A stretch of DNA of 40,243 bases, from the NCBI GenBank assembly GCA_964531675.1, contig CAZHFW010000034.1:1-40243 (forward strand). The letters run 5' to 3'. Position 1 is the stretch's first letter; every line of letters begins with the position of its first letter. Shown in pieces: positions 32,396 through 40,243 of this stretch. The translations under genes and the position numbers were made by a program. The notes under the pieces are model-generated. The model was not told where the DNA came from. It did no database searches and saw only the letters and a list, made by a program, of their open reading frames with translations. The DNA comes from CAZHFW01 sp964531675 (GTDB lineage: Bacteria; Planctomycetota; Phycisphaerae; Phycisphaerales; UBA1924).

Positions 32396-33199
32396 ATGCG
32401 TCTCCTTGCCTGGAACATCCTCCACGGCGGATCCCGCCGGATGCCCGAGATCGCGCTGGCCCTCCTCGAGGAAGCCGCGGACGTCATCGTCATCAGCGAG
32501 TACCGCACCACCATGGGAGGCCAGCTCCGCGCCCTCCTTGCCGAGCACGGGTGGGAACACCAGCTCTGTACCGAGCCCGCCCGCGGGAAGAACGGCATGC
32601 TCCTGGCCTCGCGCTTCCCGCTCACGCCCGGGGCCTCCCCCACCGACCCGCCCGTCGATGGCCGCTGGCTCCATGCGGTCGTCTCGCCAACCTCCGAGGC
32701 CTGGGGTGCCCCAAACGGGGCTTGCTCCACGCCGCTGCACGTCATCGGGATCCATGCGCCCGACGGCCACGGCGATCGCACGCTCCAGACCGCCTATTGG
32801 AGGTTTCTGCTGGACACCACCGGCGCCCTGCGGGACGAGCACTGCGTGGTCATCGGAGACCTGAACACCGGACGGCACAAGGCCGACGAGACGGGCAAGA
32901 CCTTCCGCTGCACGAGCCTTCTGGGCCAGTTCTGCACGCAGGGCTACACCGACGCCTGGCGCGAGCTTCATCCGCAAGCCCGTGAGTACACATGGTTTAG
33001 CCACAAGGGCGGGGGCTTCCGCATCGACGCGGCGTACCTCTCCAGACCGCTGCGGGAGAAGCTCCAGAGCGCCCGCCATGCGCACCAGCTCCGCTCCGCG
33101 GGAACCTCGGATCACGCGCCGATCGTGGTCCAGATCGGGTCGATCGCAAGCGCGTCGGAGCCTCAGCACGCTCCGCGCGCGAGCCAAGCGTCGTCCTGA
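32396..33199 (+). CDS. Endonuclease/exonuclease/phosphatase-family protein
   Basis: 267 residues of the EEP superfamily (DNase I and Mg-dependent phosphodiesterases). The motifs in order are LAWNILHGGSRRMPEI, VISEYRTTMGGQ with the metal-binding Glu, IGIHAPDG, VVIGDLNTGRHKAD with Asp and Asn, TWFSHKGGGFRIDAAYLS and the C-terminal SDHAPIVVQ with the catalytic His. No signal peptide is seen, so it is cytosolic, and DNA or RNA repair or nucleotide cleavage is possible. The ATG at 32396 is preceded by the octamer array and no ribosome-binding site. An ORF open to 32291 only reads through that array. Confidence 0.85.
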   Translation: MRLLAWNILHGGSRRMPEIALALLEEAADVIVISEYRTTMGGQLRALLAEHGWEHQLCTEPARGKNGMLLASRFPLTPGASPTDPPVDGRWLHAVVSPTSEAWGAPNGACSTPLHVIGIHAPDGHGDRTLQTAYWRFLLDTTGALRDEHCVVIGDLNTGRHKADETGKTFRCTSLLGQFCTQGYTDAWRELHPQAREYTWFSHKGGGFRIDAAYLSRPLREKLQSARHAHQLRSAGTSDHAPIVVQIGSIASASEPQHAPRASQASS

Positions 33200-33362
33200 T
33201 TCCCCCGGGAATCGGGGCAATTCCGTGGGGTTCGAACAGGCCCTCCGGACGCGACAAAGGGGCGTGCCGGCGGGAAGATCGCAAAAACTCAACGATTTTC
33301 ATGTGGAAAACCGCGTTTCGTCGAAATCTTGTCGCGCGGAAGGTAAGGTATGTGTGCCCGCG

Positions 33363-33398
33363 GGGGTTTGGAAAACCCCTGCAATTTCCGCAGGAAAT
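33363..33398 (+). promoter_or_regulatory. Competing hairpins in the HU-like gene leader
   Basis: GGGGTTT (33363-33369) pairs with AAACCCC (33373-33379). CCTGC (33378-33382) pairs with GCAGG (33390-33394). ATTTCC (33384-33389) pairs with GGAAAT (33393-33398). The second stem overlaps the first and the third, so they exclude one another. The set ends 10 nt before the AGGAG ribosome-binding site (33409-33413), a layout suited to translational autoregulation by a nucleic-acid-binding protein. Confidence 0.5.
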
Positions 33399-33418
33399 GG
33401 ATTTTCTAGGAGTTCACC

Positions 33419-33790
33419 ATGGCAAAAGCGGCAGCCAAGTCCAAGTCGGCCAAACCGGCCAAGATCGCTCCCTCCAGCAAGCCTCGCTCCAAGGGCGAGC
33501 TCTTCAAGCTCCTGGCTGAGCACAACGGCCTCCAGCGCAAGCAGGTCGCCGGGATCTTCGAGACCCTCGGTTCCATCATGAAGGTCGACCTGGCCAAGCC
33601 CGGCCCGGATCGTCCGAAGATCTTCGTGGTCCCCGGCATGATGAAGGTCAACGCCATCTACAAGGCCGCCACCCGCGCGACCACCAAGCCCAACCCCTTC
33701 AAGCCCGGCGAGATGATGGAAGTCAAGGCCAAGCCGGCCCGCACCGTCATCAAGATCCGCCCCCTCAAGGGCCTCAAGGCGATGGTCTGA
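33419..33790 (+). CDS. HU/IHF-like DNA-binding protein with a basic N-terminal tail
   Basis: 123 residues from an ATG with AGGAG six bases upstream. After a Lys/Ala/Ser-rich head of about 24 residues, the HU pattern follows: KGELFKLLAEHNGLQRKQVA and GIFETLGSIMK form the helical body. A variant arm segment replaces the RNPRTG-type loop (KPNPFKPGEMMEVKAKPART), and VIKIRPLKGLKAMV is the typical HU ending. It probably packages or bends chromosomal DNA. The leader contains competing hairpins and the gene ends in a clear intrinsic terminator, so it is a single-gene unit. Confidence 0.82.
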   Translation: MAKAAAKSKSAKPAKIAPSSKPRSKGELFKLLAEHNGLQRKQVAGIFETLGSIMKVDLAKPGPDRPKIFVVPGMMKVNAIYKAATRATTKPNPFKPGEMMEVKAKPARTVIKIRPLKGLKAMV

Positions 33791-33839
33791 GTCTCACGAC
33801 TCTGACAAGCCTTTGAACGGATCATCTGATCTGATCAAC

Positions 33840-33872
33840 ACACGGGCCGCGCAAGCGGCCTGTGTCGTTTTT
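33840..33872 (+). terminator. Intrinsic terminator of the HU-like gene
   Basis: An 11-bp GC-rich stem (33840-33850 with 33855-33865, one G-T pair) closes a GCAA tetraloop of the stable GNRA type. It is followed by CG and five T (33868-33872). Confidence 0.9.
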
Positions 33873-33937
33873 GTCCCGTGAAGTTCTGTCCAGGCGCAGT
33901 GCGCCACGCTCACCCGAGCCCGGTCCGCCAGCAACGT

Positions 33938-36199
33938 TCAGGGATTGGAGTCCGCAGGCGCTCGCGACTTCTCGTACGCCTCCACCAGATCCTCGAGCTC
34001 GTGCATGAGGGGATCGAGCCTTGCGAACACGTTCAGGTATCGACGGCTCTGCGTGAGCAGCATGTCCTTGTCCTTGCGCTCGATCGCCGCGCGCAACGCC
34101 GGCAGAGGCCAGCTGCCGTAGCCCGAGTCCTCGTCGGTCGCGACCTGGAGGTTGCGATACCACGGACGATCGGGCTTTCCTTCGCCTCCCGCGGGGACGC
34201 CCGCGTCCGAGAGCCAGGCGCGATCGGCCCGCATCAGCAGCTCGTTGATCCGTCGGAGGCTCTCGGGCTCCTTGCCGTCCTGCGCGATGTGCTTGGACAT
34301 GATGCGGAGGGACTGTTCCAGAAGCCTGCCTCGGTTGGCGAAGCGCTCGGCGACCGCCGCGACCTCGCCCAGTTCCGCCGCGATCGGCGCATCGCCCGGC
34401 GTGAAGAACCCGATGGCCCGGCCGCGCTCGGTGAGGTTGATGAGCTGACGCCTGGTCTCGGGGCCGATGCGTCCCAGATCGATGGGGATGATGGGATCAC
34501 CCGCGAGCCGCTTGGCGATGGCCAAGCCCATGTCCGCGATCATCTTCGCGGGCGCGTAGTCCTCGCCCACGACCTTGCGGTACCACGAGAGCGTGTCGTA
34601 CGCGGTGTGGTACGCCGTGCCCTTGCTCCCGCCTCCGGAGAGTCCCGCAGACGGAATGCCCGCGTAGCACCAGAAGGCCACGTGATCCGAGCCTCCCCCG
34701 ATGTCGCCGAAGGTGGGCGAGGAACGGAAGATCGGGTCCTTCCCCCGGCTGATCCAGTCGGTGAAGACCGTGGACCCGTCGGTGGCGCGGGGCTGCGGCA
34801 CCGTCTGGGCCGCCTCGACGATCACGGTGCGCAGCGTCGGGGCTGCCGCCGACGAGAACTGAGGCCCCATCGAGGCCATGTCCAGATTCAGATACGCGAC
34901 CGTCGCCTGCTGGAGCTGATCGACCTGGGCCTCGACCCACTCGGTCGAACCGATGATCCCGAACTCCTCGGCGCCCCAGGCGCAGAACACCAGAGAACGG
35001 CGCAAAGGCTGGTCGGCGCGGGCGAGTTCACTGGTGACACGCGCGATCTCGAGCAGCGAGATCATCCCCGAGAGGGCATCGGAAGCGCCGCATCCCCACG
35101 CATCGTGGTGGCATCCGATGACCACGCCGCGATCGGGCTCCTCGCGCCCGGGCAGGATCGCGACGACGTTGAAGAGCCTCGTGAGCTTGCGTTCCTGCAC
35201 GACGTGCACGCGGACCTTGAGCCCCGCGCCGCCCTCAAGGCGGTACTCCGCGGGCATCTTGCCGCGCCATGACCCTTTCTCACCCGTGAGCTCCGCGGGG
35301 AGCTCGCGCCCCGCCATCCGCTTCATGATCTCGCGGGCCGACGCCCAGCCGATGGGCTGGACCGGGATCTTGGGCAGCGCGACATCCGCGGGGCTCTTGC
35401 GCTCCGCATGCTCGGAGGCCTCGATGCCGGGCGTGAGCGGATCGCCCGCGTAAGGCAAGGTGAGGAGCGAGCCCCGCTCGATGCAGGTGTCGTTCAGGTA
35501 TCCGCCCTTGGGATACTCGTCGCCTTTGGCAAAGCCCGAGTCCGCGGGATCGGTGTAGATGAGAAGCCCCGCAGCACCCGCTTCCTGCGCGAACTTGGCC
35601 TTGTACCCGCGGAAGTTTCCGCCGTAGCGTGCCAGCGCGATCTTGCCCTTGAGATCGACGCCCAGGGCCTTGAGCTTCTCGAAGTCATCGCGTGTGCCGT
35701 AGTTCACGTACACGACTTCGCCCGTGACATCGCCATCACCCGAGTAGGCGTTCCAGCCGGTGGTGATCGCGGGGCTGGCGGTGACCGGGTCCTCGGGGAG
35801 CGACTTCTCGCGGAGCTCGAGCTGCATTGCTTCGGGCTCGACGATCGCGACCTCGTTGATCACGGGTCTGGGCAGATAGGCCCAGAACTCGTGCTTCTCG
35901 ACCAGGAGCTGCATCTGCGAGAAGAGGTCAAAGAGCTTGTCCACGACCTTGAGATCGCCCGGCGTGCCCGCGACGTGGGGTTCGGAGGCGAGCAGATCGT
36001 GATACGCGCGCAGGTTCGCGGGAGACGGCGCGTAGCGCACGTCCTTGGTGATGGGCAGCGGGTCGGGCAAGGCCGGGAGCTCGGGCTCTTCAGGCGGGGG
36101 CGTGGTCTGCGCGCCCGCGGTCATCCCGCAGACCGCGATCAACGCCGGGATCGCCATCATCTTCCGCATCGCTGTCAAGGTCTGGATCGCCCGCTTCAT
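33938..36199 (-). CDS. Secreted M28 metallopeptidase, glutamate carboxypeptidase II-like
   Basis: 753 residues from the ATG at 36199, with AAAGG five bases upstream. The N-terminus is a signal peptide (IPALIAVCGMTAGAQ, cut after AGA). A PA domain lies at about 140-320 (GKIALARYGGNFRGYKAKFA, AAGLLIYTDP). The M28 zinc core has CHHDAWGCGASDALSG with His364 and Asp374, WGAEEFGIIGSTEW with Glu411/Glu412, LNLDMA with Asp440, and a final His in TAYHTAYDT. The C-terminal ~200 residues form a transferrin-receptor-type dimerisation domain. This domain order is that of GCPII/PSMA, so it is predicted to be an exported carboxypeptidase or aminopeptidase with a di-zinc site. It is 37 bp downstream of cstA on the same strand; peptide uptake and peptide breakdown may be linked. 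Confidence 0.92.
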   Translation of the reverse strand: MKRAIQTLTAMRKMMAIPALIAVCGMTAGAQTTPPPEEPELPALPDPLPITKDVRYAPSPANLRAYHDLLASEPHVAGTPGDLKVVDKLFDLFSQMQLLVEKHEFWAYLPRPVINEVAIVEPEAMQLELREKSLPEDPVTASPAITTGWNAYSGDGDVTGEVVYVNYGTRDDFEKLKALGVDLKGKIALARYGGNFRGYKAKFAQEAGAAGLLIYTDPADSGFAKGDEYPKGGYLNDTCIERGSLLTLPYAGDPLTPGIEASEHAERKSPADVALPKIPVQPIGWASAREIMKRMAGRELPAELTGEKGSWRGKMPAEYRLEGGAGLKVRVHVVQERKLTRLFNVVAILPGREEPDRGVVIGCHHDAWGCGASDALSGMISLLEIARVTSELARADQPLRRSLVFCAWGAEEFGIIGSTEWVEAQVDQLQQATVAYLNLDMASMGPQFSSAAAPTLRTVIVEAAQTVPQPRATDGSTVFTDWISRGKDPIFRSSPTFGDIGGGSDHVAFWCYAGIPSAGLSGGGSKGTAYHTAYDTLSWYRKVVGEDYAPAKMIADMGLAIAKRLAGDPIIPIDLGRIGPETRRQLINLTERGRAIGFFTPGDAPIAAELGEVAAVAERFANRGRLLEQSLRIMSKHIAQDGKEPESLRRINELLMRADRAWLSDAGVPAGGEGKPDRPWYRNLQVATDEDSGYGSWPLPALRAAIERKDKDMLLTQSRRYLNVFARLDPLMHELEDLVEAYEKSRAPADSNP

Positions 36200-36236
36200 G
36201 CTTGCCTTTCCCCGAAACCACAAGAGCAGGACGGTA

Positions 36237-37976
36237 TCAGCCCGCCGCCCCGATCGCCTCAACCTTCCCGCGCCGGACCGCCCGCAAGGCCTCGATGGAG
36301 AACCCGATCGCCAGCACCAGCAGGACCGAGGCCACGATCGCGTTCAAAGGCTTGGGCGCGAGCCAACCCTGGGCGCCCGCCAGACGCACGCCCTCCACGA
36401 CCTGCGCCACCAGCGCGAAGATCGTGATCACCAGGACGAAGCACATCGGGAGGAACGTGTACCAGCAGCGCTTGCCCGCACGCTTGAGCCAGACCGACAC
36501 GCCCATGAGGGTCAGCGCCGCCAGCAGCTGGTTCGAGCTCCCGAAGAGCGTCCAGAACGTTCTCCACGACCCGGGGGGCGCGGTGAACAGGATCAGGAGC
36601 GGGATGAACGCGGTCGCCGCTGCAGCGATCACGCCCCCGGTGCGGGACTTCACACCCGTGAGTTCCTGGAGCAGGTAACGCCCGAGTCTGGTCGCGACGT
36701 CGAGCGTGTCGAAGATGAACGTCGCGACCGCCATGGCCCCGAAGGTCCGCGCAAAGACCATGGCGTCCTTGCCCAGGATGACCGTGAGGAACTGGGCGAT
36801 GCCGTCGCCGTAGATCGTGGGCGGGATGCGTTTATCGTCGGCGTTGGGCGCGACGATCATGACCGTCGCCAGGGCGATGACCGCGACGAAACCCTCGAGC
36901 AGCATGCATCCGAAGCCGACGGGCTTGCAATGCGACTCCTTGGAGATCTGCTTGCTGGTGGTGCCGCAGCACACCAGACCATGGAATCCCGAGCACGCGC
37001 CGCACGCGATGGTCACGAACAGGAACGGGAACATCAGCGCTGAAGCCTCAAGGTTCCCGGTGTCGCCCGTGAGCCACGAGAGGATGTTGACGTGATCCGC
37101 ATCGCCCGGCCTGTGCACGATCATGGGGCGCTGGATGGTGTACCCGCCGAAGAGCAGACCGATGACCCCCACCGCCAGCGCCAGATAGAGGATGAACCCG
37201 CCCAGATAGCCCCGGGGCTGCTGGAGAAGCCAGAGCGGGAGCATCGACGCGACAAAGCAGTACACCAGGATCGCGATGTGCCACGTGCGCAGATCAAAGA
37301 CCAGCGTCGTGGAAACCCGCGTTCCGAACCACACCGCGGCCAGCGTCGCCGGCACGAAGATGAGCGTCGTGAGCCACATGGGCGGTGCGAACTTCTTCTC
37401 GACGACGCCCATGATCAGCGCCAGCACGAGGTACATCACGCTCGCCGCCGCGACCGCGCCGCCTCGATTGAAGGGCCCCGAGAGCCCCGCGATGTCCTCC
37501 GACGTTCCCACGAACGTGCTCGCGGTCACATCCGCGAACGACACGATCACATACAGCAGCGCCAGCCAGATGAACGCGAGCAGCGCGAGCCACGCGCGTT
37601 TTCCCAGGTTGTGCTTGGCGATTTCCGCGATCGAGCCCGCGCCGTGCCTCACCGACGCGACCAGCGACGAGAAGTCGTGGACCGCGCCGATGAAAATCAC
37701 GCCGAACAGAATCCACAGCAGCGCCGGGAGCCAGCCGAAGGCCATGCACGCCGCGATCGGTCCGACGATCGGCCCCGCAGCCGCGATCGCCGAGAAGTGC
37801 TGGCTCGCCAGGTAGAAGGGCCGCGCGGGCACGAAGTCCACGCCGTCGGCCTTGGCGACCGCGGGCGTCACCGTCTCATCGTTGAGTCGGTATTGCCTGG
37901 CGATGAACGAGCCGTAGAGCACGTACCCCGCGGCCAGCACCACCATCACCACGATCGTCAGACCCAGAAGACTCAT
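36237..37976 (-). CDS. cstA: Carbon starvation protein CstA-family transporter
   Basis: 579 residues with about 16 membrane spans. CstA family proteins import pyruvate or peptides under carbon limitation. The signature block is FYLASQHFSAIAAAGPIVGP, followed by GWLPALLWILFGVIFIGAVHDF. The segment CGACSGFHGLVCCGTTSKQI matches the conserved SGFH..v..GtT.KqI motif, and FGAMAVATFIFDTLDVATRL matches the CstA second half. Length is shorter than the ~700 of E. coli CstA and close to the YjiY-like short forms. The ATG at 37976 has only a distant AGG upstream; the ORF is open 149 codons further back across the divergent psuG region. It may be co-transcribed with the downstream peptidase. Confidence 0.93.
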   Translation of the reverse strand: MSLLGLTIVVMVVLAAGYVLYGSFIARQYRLNDETVTPAVAKADGVDFVPARPFYLASQHFSAIAAAGPIVGPIAACMAFGWLPALLWILFGVIFIGAVHDFSSLVASVRHGAGSIAEIAKHNLGKRAWLALLAFIWLALLYVIVSFADVTASTFVGTSEDIAGLSGPFNRGGAVAAASVMYLVLALIMGVVEKKFAPPMWLTTLIFVPATLAAVWFGTRVSTTLVFDLRTWHIAILVYCFVASMLPLWLLQQPRGYLGGFILYLALAVGVIGLLFGGYTIQRPMIVHRPGDADHVNILSWLTGDTGNLEASALMFPFLFVTIACGACSGFHGLVCCGTTSKQISKESHCKPVGFGCMLLEGFVAVIALATVMIVAPNADDKRIPPTIYGDGIAQFLTVILGKDAMVFARTFGAMAVATFIFDTLDVATRLGRYLLQELTGVKSRTGGVIAAAATAFIPLLILFTAPPGSWRTFWTLFGSSNQLLAALTLMGVSVWLKRAGKRCWYTFLPMCFVLVITIFALVAQVVEGVRLAGAQGWLAPKPLNAIVASVLLVLAIGFSIEALRAVRRGKVEAIGAAG

Positions 37977-38042
37977 AGCGAAACAGCCTACCGAACAAGC
38001 CTCCAGCACGCCTCGCACACGATCCCAAGCTACGCTGGGTCC

Positions 38043-38924
38043 ATGCTCGACCTGATCAATCGCGCCGGCCCCGGGCACGTCGCCTTGGAAACCACCCTGC
38101 TGCTCCACGGCGTGCCCCGCGAGGCCGCCCTGACGCTCTCGGATCATCTCGAAGCCGACGTGCGCCGCGCCGGCGCCAAGCCCGCGCTCATGGGCGTCGT
38201 GCATGGCCAGCCCACCGCGGGCGTGAGTCGCGCCGAACTCGAGTCCATGCTCGCTGCGGGCAACGTCCCCAAGGCCAACCTCTCCAACATCGGCGTCATC
38301 ATCCACCGCAAGGGCCACGCGGCGACCACGGTCAGCACGACCATGCAGCTCGCCGCCGCGGCGGGCGTCCGCGTCTTCGCGACCGGCGGGCTCGGCGGCG
38401 TGCACAAGGGATTCGCCGAGCACCTAGACATCAGCAGCGATCTGGTCGCGATGACGCGCTTCCCCGTCGCGGTCGTGGCGGCGGGCGTGAAGTCGATCCT
38501 TGATGTGGAAGCGACGCGCGAGGCCCTGGAGACGCTCGGCGTGCCGGTCATCGGCTTCCGCACCGACCGCTTCCCCGCGTTCTACCGCCGCCAGAGCGCC
38601 GCGGGAGTGGACGCCCGCTTTGACGACGCCCACGAGCTGGCGGCCTATGTGAAGGAAGAGCTGGCCCGGTCCGGCCGGGGTGTGCTCATCGCCAACCCCG
38701 TCGCCCCGGAGCACGAGATCCCGGAGGCGGAGCTGAATCGCTGGATCCAGCAGGCAACCGACAGCGCCAAAGCCAAGGGAATTACTGGCCGCGGCATCAC
38801 CCCCCACGTACTGGGGGAACTCCACCGGATCTCCGGGGGCAAGACGCTGGCGTGCAACGTCGAGCTGGTGCGTTCCAACGCCCGGCTGGCGGGCGAGTTG
38901 TGCGCGGCCATGACTCAGAAATGA
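38043..38924 (+). CDS. psuG: Pseudouridine-5'-phosphate glycosidase
   Basis: 293 residues, near the usual ~300. PsuG cleaves the C-C bond of pseudouridine 5'-phosphate to uracil and ribose 5-phosphate. Conserved parts are ALETTLLLHGVP at the N-terminus, GVVHGQPTAGVSRAELESML, ATTVSTTMQLAAAAGVRVFA, ATGGLGGVHKG, the catalytic Lys in VVAAGVKSILDV, and TLGVPVIGFRTDRFPAFYRR. The C-terminus has IANPVAPEHEIP and GRGITPHVLGELHRISGGKT. The partner kinase gene psuK is not in the window. It is divergent from cstA across 66 bp and is followed by a large stem-loop. Confidence 0.95.
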   Translation: MLDLINRAGPGHVALETTLLLHGVPREAALTLSDHLEADVRRAGAKPALMGVVHGQPTAGVSRAELESMLAAGNVPKANLSNIGVIIHRKGHAATTVSTTMQLAAAAGVRVFATGGLGGVHKGFAEHLDISSDLVAMTRFPVAVVAAGVKSILDVEATREALETLGVPVIGFRTDRFPAFYRRQSAAGVDARFDDAHELAAYVKEELARSGRGVLIANPVAPEHEIPEAELNRWIQQATDSAKAKGITGRGITPHVLGELHRISGGKTLACNVELVRSNARLAGELCAAMTQK

Positions 38925-38944
38925 GTCTGGAACCCATGAACTGA

Positions 38945-38999
38945 CACAGATTTACCTATCTTGACACCCGGAAGACGCCCGGGGTGCGATAGGTCTGTG
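38945..38999 (+). terminator. 55-nt stem-loop after psuG
   Basis: Three helices stack in order: CACAG (38945-38949) with CTGTG (38995-38999), ACCTATC (38954-38960) with GATAGGT (38988-38994), and CACCCG (38965-38970) with CGGGGTG (38980-38986, one bulge). A small hairpin TGCGC-CCTTC-GCGCA (39004-39018) followed by GATTTAG comes next. It starts 20 nt past the psuG stop. It is probably a terminator or RNA 3' end, although no strong T-run is present. It is the main feature of the 359-bp gap 38925-39283. Confidence 0.5.
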
Positions 39000-39046
39000 G
39001 CGGTGCGCCCTTCGCGCAGATTTAGCCAGATCGTCTTAACACATGA

Positions 39047-39075
39047 TTGGTCAGTTCCAGCCCGCGCGGTACGAT
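39047..39075 (+). promoter_or_regulatory. Probable promoter of the secreted protein gene
   Basis: TTGGTC (39047-39052) and TACGAT (39070-39075) are 17 bp apart. The leader would be about 200 nt and contains short stems such as AGGAG with CTCCT near 39125-39145. The gene itself has a clear AAGGAG ribosome-binding site eight bases before its ATG. Confidence 0.45.
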
Positions 39076-39283
39076 TTGCTCGCTCAGGCGCAACTGATCG
39101 AAAGGGCCTTTCCGGCTGCCCGCGGGAGGAGAGAGAGAACTCCTGAAGGTTGTCGGTCCACACGCCCTCATCGGTCGGGTATTTCGTCGATGCGCCGGAG
39201 CTGCAGAGCTTGTCTGGTCTGAACCCGAAGTGTGACACCGATCTGATCGATTCACCCCAGAGCGAAAGAAGAAGGAGCCCGAG

Positions 39284-40243
39284 ATGTCGAATCTGACCCG
39301 TATGACGGCCCTGGTCCTGATGGCCGGCCTGGCCGCCCCGGCGTTTGCGCAGGACAGCACGTCCGCCAACCTGGACGCTGGCAACGGCCTGCCGGGCGAC
39401 GCGCTCGACGCGTACTCCACGACTCTTCAGAAGAAGAACTACGTGGCCACCCTGTCCCCGATCACGACCTCGCAGGGCACGACCTTCGGCATCGTCCCGC
39501 TGATCAAGGGTTCGAAGGCCTGCACGGTCTTCTTCAACAACCTCATCAGCGCGCAGACGATCTCCCAGACGATCCTGGATGACATCGACGCCTCCTCCAA
39601 GAGCTACCTGACCTGGGGCGCCCCGGGCCAGGGCATCTCCCCGCAGAACTCCGCGGGCGCCGTGAGCGTCTCGGGCCCCTTCGGCAAGCAGTTCGCGGTC
39701 GCCTTCAACGAAGGTTCCGGCGGCACCACCTGCCTTCCCTCCACCGAGTCCCAGGACAACGTCATCACCGGCATCGTGAACTTCGATCCGGCCCAGCCCG
39801 CCAAGATGTACGTCCAGCGCATCGTCGCGGGCGTCAACAAGGCCAACAACACCGCGGGCACCCTGAACGTCGGCTCGCTCGCCATCGGCGGCGTCGACTC
39901 CAACGGCTACACCGCGATCCGCGGCGACAACTTCGGCTCCTCCTCCTCCGCTCCCAACCGCATCCTGGGCAACAACTACTACCTCGTGAACGCCAACGCC
40001 CGCGCGGCCGGTTCGATCAACGCGATCAACAGCCTCGGCGGTTCCAACGCGACCATCCAGCCCCTCAACAACTCCACGGTCACGCACCAGACCCCCAACC
40101 TGATTCCCTCCAACCTGACCGGCAGCGCCGCTCTGGTCACGGGCTCCAACTTCAACAAGCAGTACACCTACCAGACCTCCCCCACCGCGATGACCACCAC
40201 CACCGCGCAGCTCGGCACTCTGGCCGACATCCGCGGCGGCGTG
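39284..40243 (+). CDS. Secreted Asn/Ser/Thr/Gly-rich protein, unknown function (3' end beyond window)
   Basis: The frame is open from the ATG at 39284 to the window edge, 320 codons with no stop, so the C-terminus is missing. AAGGAG precedes the start. A signal peptide is clear: MSNLTRMTALVLMAGLAAPAFA followed by QDST, with cleavage after AFA. The mature part is rich in Asn, Ser, Thr and Gly and has few charged residues (GSGGTTCLPSTESQDNVITG, NNTAGTLNVGSLAIGGVDSN, TAYQTSPTAMTTTTAQL-like text near the end). It contains only two cysteines (near residues 86 and 151), possibly a disulphide. The sequence looks like an exported or surface beta-rich protein. No family is recognised. The strong codon bias toward C-ending codons suggests high expression. 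A long ORF on the opposite strand is only its shadow. Confidence 0.75.
   Translation, partial: MSNLTRMTALVLMAGLAAPAFAQDSTSANLDAGNGLPGDALDAYSTTLQKKNYVATLSPITTSQGTTFGIVPLIKGSKACTVFFNNLISAQTISQTILDDIDASSKSYLTWGAPGQGISPQNSAGAVSVSGPFGKQFAVAFNEGSGGTTCLPSTESQDNVITGIVNFDPAQPAKMYVQRIVAGVNKANNTAGTLNVGSLAIGGVDSNGYTAIRGDNFGSSSSAPNRILGNNYYLVNANARAAGSINAINSLGGSNATIQPLNNSTVTHQTPNLIPSNLTGSAALVTGSNFNKQYTYQTSPTAMTTTTAQLGTLADIRGGV

Noticed and set aside
33224..33240. GGTTCGAAC resembling a tRNA T-arm
   Set aside because: There is no acceptor stem, D-arm or anticodon arm at the right distance. It is chance similarity in the gap before the HU-like gene.
38915..40087. 390-codon minus-strand ORF
   Set aside because: It is antisense to the secreted protein gene, whose signal peptide, ribosome-binding site and codon bias are convincing. 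The minus ORF has none of these.

Overview
The window is chromosomal DNA from a high-GC Gram-negative bacterium. LpxA (lipid A synthesis) implies an outer membrane. The AFTIVELL-type prepilin leader, the very long SecA without a zinc tail, the terC array and the overall style suggest Planctomycetota, probably class Phycisphaerae. This placement is inference, since no rRNA gene is present. I see no insertion sequence, prophage, CRISPR array or tRNA. Most genes are housekeeping, but several carry unusual additions.

Layout. 1-4.8 kb: a Gfo/Idh/MocA-like protein, tyrS, a Fur-box-controlled unit of a 42-residue membrane protein plus heme oxygenase, and lgt. 4.8-10.3 kb, minus strand: rsfS, aroB, a ParA ATPase fused to a glycogen-binding-type CBM48 domain, and a MinD-like protein that has lost its P-loop. 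10.3-13.9 kb: two plus-strand GT2 glycosyltransferases converge on, and overlap, a minus-strand glycosyltransferase-like gene that is itself coupled to a YycJ-type metallo-beta-lactamase-fold gene. 13.9-19.1 kb: lpxA and three terC-family genes; the first terC has a yybP-ykoY (Mn2+) riboswitch in its leader. 19.3-23.3 kb: dnaG and rpoD. 23.8-25.7 kb: acylphosphatase, a pseudopilin, and a coiled-coil plus winged-helix-like protein. 25.9-30.6 kb: an expanded SecA and a small membrane protein. 30.7-33.8 kb: a stand-alone TSCPD (NrdJ tail) protein, a D-2-hydroxyacid dehydrogenase, an EEP-family phosphodiesterase and an HU-like protein. 33.9-38.9 kb: a GCPII-like M28 peptidase, CstA and PsuG. The window ends inside an unknown secreted protein gene that begins at 39284.

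The best candidates for something undescribed are: (1) the ParA-CBM48 fusion next to a P-loop-less MinD-like partner, which looks like a carbohydrate-binding positioning system; (2) a SecA whose helical-wing motif appears to be multiplied about five times; (3) two inverted arrays of 8-nt repeats in intergenic DNA; (4) a small membrane protein co-transcribed with heme oxygenase under an apparent Fur box; and (5) the Mn riboswitch that heads a triple terC cluster, one member of which is fused to a PGPGW domain.
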